From assembly GCF_018336475.1 (NCBI RefSeq), contig NZ_CP048741.1:383374-394954 (forward strand): a stretch of DNA of 11,581 bases. Direction: 5' to 3'. Positions 6,747-11,581 of this stretch are shown here, in pieces. Origin of the DNA: Romboutsia sp. 13368 (GTDB taxonomy: Bacteria > Bacillota > Clostridia > Peptostreptococcales > Peptostreptococcaceae). Below the pieces are notes generated by a model, which saw only the letters and a program-made list of their open reading frames with translations, had not been told where the DNA came from and did no database searches. Positions within the stretch are counted from its first letter, which is position 1. Each line of letters begins with the position of its first letter. The position numbers and the translations under genes are program-made.

Positions 6747-9700
6747 TGAGTTCTCCTAAATGGACAAAAGAACAACAAGCAGTTATAGATAGTAGAAATT
6801 CAAATTTATTAGTAGCAGCTGCTGCAGGTTCAGGTAAGACCGCAGTATTAGTTGAACGTATAATACAAATGATAACGGATAGAGAAAATCCAATTGATAT
6901 AGATAAATTATTAGTAGTTACATTTACAAACGCAGCAGCATCTGAAATGAGAGAAAGAATAGGTGATGCTATAGGGAAGGCATTAGATAAAGATCCAGAA
7001 AATCGTCATTTACAAAATCAGTTAGTTCTTTTAAATAAAGCTAGTATAACAACGATACATTCATTTTGTTTAGAGGTTATAAAATCAAACTTCCACAAAA
7101 TAAATCTAGATCCAAACTTTAGAATAGGCGATACAACGGAGTGTACACTATTAAAGCAAGAAGCTATAGAAGAAGTATTTGAAGAGTTGTACGTGGAACA
7201 AAATGAAGGATTTTTAAATTTAGTAGAAAGTTATGCAGAAAAAAGAGGAGATAGTAACTTACAAGAAATAATTTTAGGAATATATAACTTTTCTATGGCA
7301 TCACCAGATCCTAGAGAATGGTTAAAATATTCAGCGGAGCAATTTAATATAGATGATGATTTTGATTTTTCAAAGTCTATATGGGCAAATTCAATACTTG
7401 ATACAGTATATATGGAAGTAGAAGGTATTGAATCTAGTATGAGAAAGTCATTAGAAGAACTTAAAGGTATAGAAGAATTAGAAACATATTTAGTAAAGTT
7501 TAGAAGTGACTATCAAACTATAAAAAGTATATTAGAAGCTTGTGATGCTGACAATGAAAACTCATGGAATGATACATTTAAAGCTATGTCTTTAGCAGAA
7601 TTTGAAAACTATGTAAAAGGAGTAAAGAAGGTTCCAAAGGATGCTCCAGAATATATAACTGAAATTAAAAAAAGAGCTGATAATATAAGAAAAAATGCTA
7701 AGAAAACTATACAAGACATGGTTTCTTCAGTATTTAGAAAAGAAAATGATGATATAAAAGAAGAAATTAAATATTTATATAAAATAGTAAAATCAATATC
7801 AGAAACTGTGCTTAAGTTTGAAGAGGCTTATAGTAATAAAAAGAGAGATAAAGGAATTATAGACTTTAATGATATTGAGCATTTTGCTTTAAAAATACTT
7901 ATTCAAAAAGATGAAGATGGTAATGATATTCCATCAGATATAGCTTTATCTTACAGAGATAAATTCTATGAAATATTTATAGATGAGTATCAAGATAGTA
8001 ACTTTGTACAAGAAGTACTTTTAAGTAATATTGCTAAAATAAAAACTCCAAATAGATTTATGGTTGGAGATGTAAAGCAAAGTATATATAGATTTAGACA
8101 AGCTAAACCTGAAATATTTTTAGAAAAATATAGAGATTATGATACAGAAAAGGGTACATTAAACAGAAAAATAATGCTTTATAAAAACTTTAGAAGTAGA
8201 GAAGAAGTTGTAAACTGTGCCAATTATATATTTGAAAATACTATGAGTAAACAAATTGGGGATATTGATTATACAGAAGATGAAAGACTTAACTTAGGTG
8301 CAATTTTCAAAGAAAATGAAAATGAAAATGCTATAGTCGGAGGACCATCAGAAATACACTTAATACAAACTAAGCAAGTTATAAATGATTCAAAAGATGA
8401 TAAAGAAAAAGAATCTGATGAGGATGAAGAAGAAATAGATAATATCCAAATCGAAGCTAGAATGGTTGGTAAAATAATAAAAGAAATGATGCATCCAAGG
8501 GAAGATGGCAAAATACAAATGGTTTATGATAAACATTTAGATGATTATAGAGCAGTAGAATTTAAAGATATAGTAATATTACTTAGAGCTACATCTGCTT
8601 GGGCGCCTGTATTTGCTGATGAACTTATGGATATGGATATACCAACTTATGCTGATATAGGTGTAGGATATTTTGACACTATCGAAATTAAAACTATAAT
8701 GAGTTTACTACAGGTTATAGACAATCCTATGCAAGATATACCTATTTTAGCAGTACTTAAGTCACCTATATGTGGATTTAAACCAGAAGAGCTTATTGAT
8801 ATAAGAGTTGAGGATGAGAAAAGAACTTTTTATGAAGCATTAGAAAACTACAGTCACCAAGATAATGAACTTGCACATAAATGTTTAGAATTTTTAAAGA
8901 GGCTAGACGATTATAAAGAAAAATCATTATATATGAGTACAGATGAGTTTTTATGGTATCTGTATACTCAAACTGGATATTTTGCTTATGTTGGAGCATT
9001 ACCAGGTGGTTCTCAAAGACAAGCAAACTTAAAAATATTATTTGAAAGAGCAAAACAATTTGAAGAAACAAGCTTTAAAGGTATATTTAACTTTATAAAC
9101 TTTATAAGTAAGTTAAAAAGGTCAAATACAGATATGGGCAGTGCTAAAACTCTTGGAGAAAATGCAAATGTAGTTAGAATAATGAGTATACATAAAAGTA
9201 AAGGACTAGAATTCCCTGTAGTTATATGTTCGGGTATGGGGAAAAACTTTAATAACCAAGATTTTAGAAAAAGTATACTATATCATCATGAGTTAGGGTA
9301 TGGACCAGAACTAGTAGATTATAAAAGAAAGATATCATACCCAAGTATAGCTAAAGAAGCCTTAAAAAGTAGAATAAACATAGAAAATTTATCGGAAGAA
9401 ATGAGAGTTTTATATGTTGCATTTACTAGACCTAAAGAAAAATTAATTATAACTGGATCATCTAGAGATATAAATAAAAGTATAAGTTCTTGGTCAAATG
9501 GAATTGACTCTAATCAACCAATATCTAAATATAAAATTTTGAAAGGTAAAAGCTATCTAGACTGGATAATGCCTTCAGTTTTAAAGCATAAAGATTTAGA
9601 AAATATTAGAGATATTGTTGAAGTAGAATTAGATAATATAGATAATCATCCTTCTAAATGGCAAACTAAAATTTGGTACAAAGAAGATATAACTCTTGAA

Positions 9701-10513
9701 AATAAAGAAGATGAAGAACATAAAAGTGTAAGAGAAACTTTGGAAAATTTAGATATAGATAGTCCACAGACTTCTTATTATGATGAAATAAAAGAAAAAT
9801 TAGACTATAAATATAAGTACGAAGTTTCTACAACAAAACCTGCAAGTATATCTGTAACAGAAATTAAAAAGATACAAAATTCTTATGAAGAAGAATTAAC
9901 ACAAGATATATTCAATAATAAAATCTTACTTAAAAAACCTTTATTTATGCAAGAAGAAACTGAAGATAAAATTACAGGAGCAGAAAAAGGAAGTATAGTA
10001 CATTTAATTATGGAACTTTTAGATTTTAATAAAATAAGTACAGTGGAAGAAATAAAAGAACAGATAAATGATTTTATAAAGAAAAGTATTATAACAGAAA
10101 AACAATCAACTGCTATAAATCCATATAAAATATATAAGTTCTTTAAATCAAATATTGGACAAAGAATGTTAAAATCTAATTTTGTAAAACGAGAACAAGC
10201 AATATATGCTCAAATAAAGCTTAAAGATGTATATATATATGAAGATTTAATAGATGAAGAAAATTCAAAGTTTTATGATGATGAAAGTATAATGCTAAGA
10301 GGTATTATAGATGCATATTTTGAAGAAGATGAAAAAATAGTAATAGTTGATTATAAAACTGATTTTGTAACAGATGAAAATAAAGAAGAAGTAATAAATA
10401 GATATAAAAAGCAATTAGATTTATATGCAGATGTTATAAAAAACCTTACAGGTAAAGAGGTTAAAGAAAAATATATATATTTATTTGGTATTGATGAAGG
10501 TATATCTATATAA
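6746..10513 (+). CDS. addA: AddA, helicase-nuclease subunit A of AddAB
   Basis: The protein has 1255 residues against about 1232 in Bacillus subtilis. It joins an active SF1A helicase to a C-terminal RecB-type nuclease. Helicase motifs: Q10, Walker A AAAGSGKT (25-32), DEYQDS from D413, VGDVKQSIYRFR (440-451), NFRS (481-484), HKSKGLEF (816-823) and RVLYVAFTRP with R895. Nuclease residues: H1086, D1189 (GIID), D1202 and K1204 (VDYKT), Q1223xxxY1227. As expected for AddA, there is no Fe-S cysteine set. The subunit drives unwinding in the 3'-5' direction and cuts the 3'-ended strand until the recombination signal is met. An acidic, probably disordered stretch (547-565) and a short Glu-Asn repeat (523-528) lie after motif IV. 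ATG 6746 overlaps the addB TAA by one base, behind AAGGGAGAG at 6729-6737. The identification is secure. Confidence 0.97.
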   Translation: MSSPKWTKEQQAVIDSRNSNLLVAAAAGSGKTAVLVERIIQMITDRENPIDIDKLLVVTFTNAAASEMRERIGDAIGKALDKDPENRHLQNQLVLLNKASITTIHSFCLEVIKSNFHKINLDPNFRIGDTTECTLLKQEAIEEVFEELYVEQNEGFLNLVESYAEKRGDSNLQEIILGIYNFSMASPDPREWLKYSAEQFNIDDDFDFSKSIWANSILDTVYMEVEGIESSMRKSLEELKGIEELETYLVKFRSDYQTIKSILEACDADNENSWNDTFKAMSLAEFENYVKGVKKVPKDAPEYITEIKKRADNIRKNAKKTIQDMVSSVFRKENDDIKEEIKYLYKIVKSISETVLKFEEAYSNKKRDKGIIDFNDIEHFALKILIQKDEDGNDIPSDIALSYRDKFYEIFIDEYQDSNFVQEVLLSNIAKIKTPNRFMVGDVKQSIYRFRQAKPEIFLEKYRDYDTEKGTLNRKIMLYKNFRSREEVVNCANYIFENTMSKQIGDIDYTEDERLNLGAIFKENENENAIVGGPSEIHLIQTKQVINDSKDDKEKESDEDEEEIDNIQIEARMVGKIIKEMMHPREDGKIQMVYDKHLDDYRAVEFKDIVILLRATSAWAPVFADELMDMDIPTYADIGVGYFDTIEIKTIMSLLQVIDNPMQDIPILAVLKSPICGFKPEELIDIRVEDEKRTFYEALENYSHQDNELAHKCLEFLKRLDDYKEKSLYMSTDEFLWYLYTQTGYFAYVGALPGGSQRQANLKILFERAKQFEETSFKGIFNFINFISKLKRSNTDMGSAKTLGENANVVRIMSIHKSKGLEFPVVICSGMGKNFNNQDFRKSILYHHELGYGPELVDYKRKISYPSIAKEALKSRINIENLSEEMRVLYVAFTRPKEKLIITGSSRDINKSISSWSNGIDSNQPISKYKILKGKSYLDWIMPSVLKHKDLENIRDIVEVELDNIDNHPSKWQTKIWYKEDITLENKEDEEHKSVRETLENLDIDSPQTSYYDEIKEKLDYKYKYEVSTTKPASISVTEIKKIQNSYEEELTQDIFNNKILLKKPLFMQEETEDKITGAEKGSIVHLIMELLDFNKISTVEEIKEQINDFIKKSIITEKQSTAINPYKIYKFFKSNIGQRMLKSNFVKREQAIYAQIKLKDVYIYEDLIDEENSKFYDDESIMLRGIIDAYFEEDEKIVIVDYKTDFVTDENKEEVINRYKKQLDLYADVIKNLTGKEVKEKYIYLFGIDEGISI
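8312..8329 (+). repeat. three tandem GAAAAT units inside addA
   Basis: GAAAAT occurs three times in a row and encodes Glu-Asn three times (residues 523-528 of AddA). The unit is six bases, so a change in copy number would keep the frame. It lies about 20 residues before the acidic stretch, in a part of the protein that looks flexible. Confidence 0.7.
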
Positions 10514-10604
10514 AGCATTTTAGGAGATATACAGAAATTAGCCAATAATAAATGAAATATAGAAAATCATATATTGATATATTACTATTATAGTATATAC
10601 ACCT

Positions 10605-10611
10605 AAGGGGG
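10605..10611 (+). promoter_or_regulatory. ribosome binding site of folBK
   Basis: AAGGGGG lies 7 bases before ATG 10619. The 105-base gap after addA (10514-10618) is otherwise AT-rich and shows no terminator hairpin and no convincing promoter, so read-through from addA is possible. Confidence 0.7.
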
Positions 10612-10618
10612 ATTTTTA

Positions 10619-11437
10619 ATGGATAAGATATATATAAAAGATTTAGAAATATTTGCGTTTCATGGTGCAATACCTGAAGAAAAAGTTTTAGGACAAAAAT
10701 TTGTATTAAGTTTTGAGTTAGATGTAGACCTTCGTCAAGCTGGTAAAACTGATGACTTAACAAAAACAGTACACTACGGAGAGTTAGCTCAAAAAGTGGA
10801 AGAAGAATTTACAAAAACATCTTATGATTTAATAGAAAAAGCAGCAGAAGAAATATGTGAATTCGTACTTCTTAATTATCCTTTAGTAAAAAAAGTTAAA
10901 TTATTACTAGTAAAGCCATGGGCTCCAACTAGAAAACATGTGGAACATGTAGCAGTTGAACTTGAAAGAAAATGGAGTAGAGTTTATATAGCTGCAGGAG
11001 CTAATTTAGGTGATAAAGAAGAAACTTTAAAAGAAGCTATAGCTAAAATAGATGAAAGAAAAGATTGTATAGTTACAAAAGTATCTAATTTTTATACTAC
11101 TGATCCAGTAGGATATGAAAATCAAGATAAGTTTGTAAACTGTGTATTTGAAATTAATACATTACAAACACCAAGTGAGCTAATGGATACTTTATTAAGT
11201 ATTGAAGCTGAATTTAAAAGAGAGAGAATAATAAGATGGGGACCAAGAACCTTAGATTTAGATATTATATTCTATGATGATATAATTTCTTATGACGAGC
11301 ATATACTAATACCTCATCCAAGAGCACATGAAAGACAATTTGTTATGAAACCTATGTGTGATATAAATCCATATTTTATACATCCAGTATATAGAAAAAG
11401 AGTAATGGATATATCTAGTGAATTAGGTGATTTATAA
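10619..11437 (+). CDS. folBK: bifunctional dihydroneopterin aldolase / hydroxymethyldihydropterin pyrophosphokinase
   Basis: This 272-residue fusion carries two successive steps of tetrahydrofolate synthesis. Residues 1 to about 118 are FolB (dihydroneopterin aldolase): FHGAIPEEK with E21, TVHYGE at 50-55, E73, and the catalytic lysine K99 in VKPWAP. This part releases glycolaldehyde from 7,8-dihydroneopterin. Residues from about 121 are FolK, which moves pyrophosphate from ATP to the product. It starts with YIAAGANLGD, continues with TDPVGYENQDKFVNCV, and has RWGPRTLDLD (206-215) with the Mg-binding D213 and D215, then IPHPRAHERQFV. Both halves look complete, so both activities are expected. 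The fusion should pass the pterin directly from one site to the other or at least keep the enzymes equimolar. No folE or folP is in the window. Domain calls are firm; expression from its own promoter is unresolved. Confidence 0.95.
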   Translation: MDKIYIKDLEIFAFHGAIPEEKVLGQKFVLSFELDVDLRQAGKTDDLTKTVHYGELAQKVEEEFTKTSYDLIEKAAEEICEFVLLNYPLVKKVKLLLVKPWAPTRKHVEHVAVELERKWSRVYIAAGANLGDKEETLKEAIAKIDERKDCIVTKVSNFYTTDPVGYENQDKFVNCVFEINTLQTPSELMDTLLSIEAEFKRERIIRWGPRTLDLDIIFYDDIISYDEHILIPHPRAHERQFVMKPMCDINPYFIHPVYRKRVMDISSELGDL

Positions 11438-11452
11438 TAAAGCTTATATTAG

Positions 11453-11474
11453 ATACATAAGCAAATATATGTAT
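11453..11474. repeat. small inverted repeat after folBK
   Basis: ATACATA (11453-11459) and TATGTAT (11468-11474) are perfect inverted copies around an 8-base loop. There is no T run directly after and the stem is all A/T except one pair, so it is a weak structure and may be chance in such AT-rich DNA. Confidence 0.3.
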
Positions 11475-11505
11475 TAATGCTATATATACAAAGTGTTATA
11501 TGATA

Positions 11506-11556
11506 AAAAAATACGAGTATTATTAATAAAAATCGTTAATAATGCTCGTATTTTTT
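11506..11556 (+). terminator. long intrinsic terminator, probably bidirectional
   Basis: The arms 11506-11526 and 11536-11556 pair over 21 bases with one G-U pair (11518 with 11544), around a 9-base loop (11527-11535). The core is TACGAG / CTCGTA. Six A residues start the stem and six T residues end it, so each strand has a hairpin followed by a U run. It lies 69 bases after the folBK stop and ends the transcript from the addBA-folBK side; the symmetry would also stop a convergent transcript from beyond the right edge. Confidence 0.88.
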
Positions 11557-11581
11557 ATATTTTTAATATAATTAAAAATTA

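Noticed and set aside
3336..7337. AGCGG, the Bacillus subtilis Chi sequence, at 3336-3340 and 7333-7337
   Set aside because: Five-base matches are expected by chance, the first lies in the Walker A codons of addB, and the recombination signal of this organism is not known.
10521..10552. TAGGAGATAT just after the addA stop looks like a ribosome binding site for a tiny gene
   Set aside because: No ATG, GTG or TTG lies at a fitting distance; reading on from it gives only a few codons before a stop.
10574..10601. Possible promoter for folBK: TTGATA, 16 bases, TATACA
   Set aside because: Transcription would begin around 10608, inside the ribosome binding site at 10605-10611, leaving almost no leader. 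Such boxes are expected by chance in DNA this AT-rich.

Overview
The window comes from a very AT-rich, low-GC Gram-positive bacterium, most likely a member of the Clostridia and possibly of the Peptostreptococcaceae. Three things suggest this: the strong use of AGA, ATA and TTA codons, the Gram-positive AddAB type of recombination nuclease (not RecBCD), and strong purine-rich ribosome binding sites. The exact genus cannot be fixed from the sequence. All supported genes are on the + strand and are packed almost without gaps.

Bases 1-3313 hold an accessory part: the 3' end of an unrecognised gene cut by the window edge, a stand-alone UvrD/Rep-type SF1A helicase of 736 residues, and a small Cas4/RecB-like PD-(D/E)XK nuclease of 260 residues with four cysteines placed as in Fe-S nucleases. 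Bases 3303-10513 hold addB and addA, the two subunits of the AddAB helicase-nuclease that resects double-strand breaks for RecA-dependent recombination. Bases 10619-11437 hold a fused folB-folK gene for two successive steps of folate synthesis. A long A/T-flanked hairpin that should terminate transcription from both sides closes the unit at 11506-11556.

The first five genes form a translationally coupled chain: 1-base overlap, 21-base gap, 11-base overlap, 1-base overlap. The helicase-nuclease pair should therefore be made together with AddAB. Helicase plus nuclease carry the same kinds of domain as AddA and AddB but as two small separate proteins, so the operon encodes two helicase-nuclease systems side by side. 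The pair is more AT-rich than addB in hand-counted samples (about 20-23% against about 26% GC). Its job is not known; accessory end processing, recombination or defence against foreign DNA are all possible. folBK follows after 105 bases with no terminator between, so it may be partly read through from addA.

The main point of interest is this extra helicase-nuclease pair, with a variant motif III in the helicase and an unidentified upstream partner, built into the addBA operon. The rest looks like ordinary core genome.
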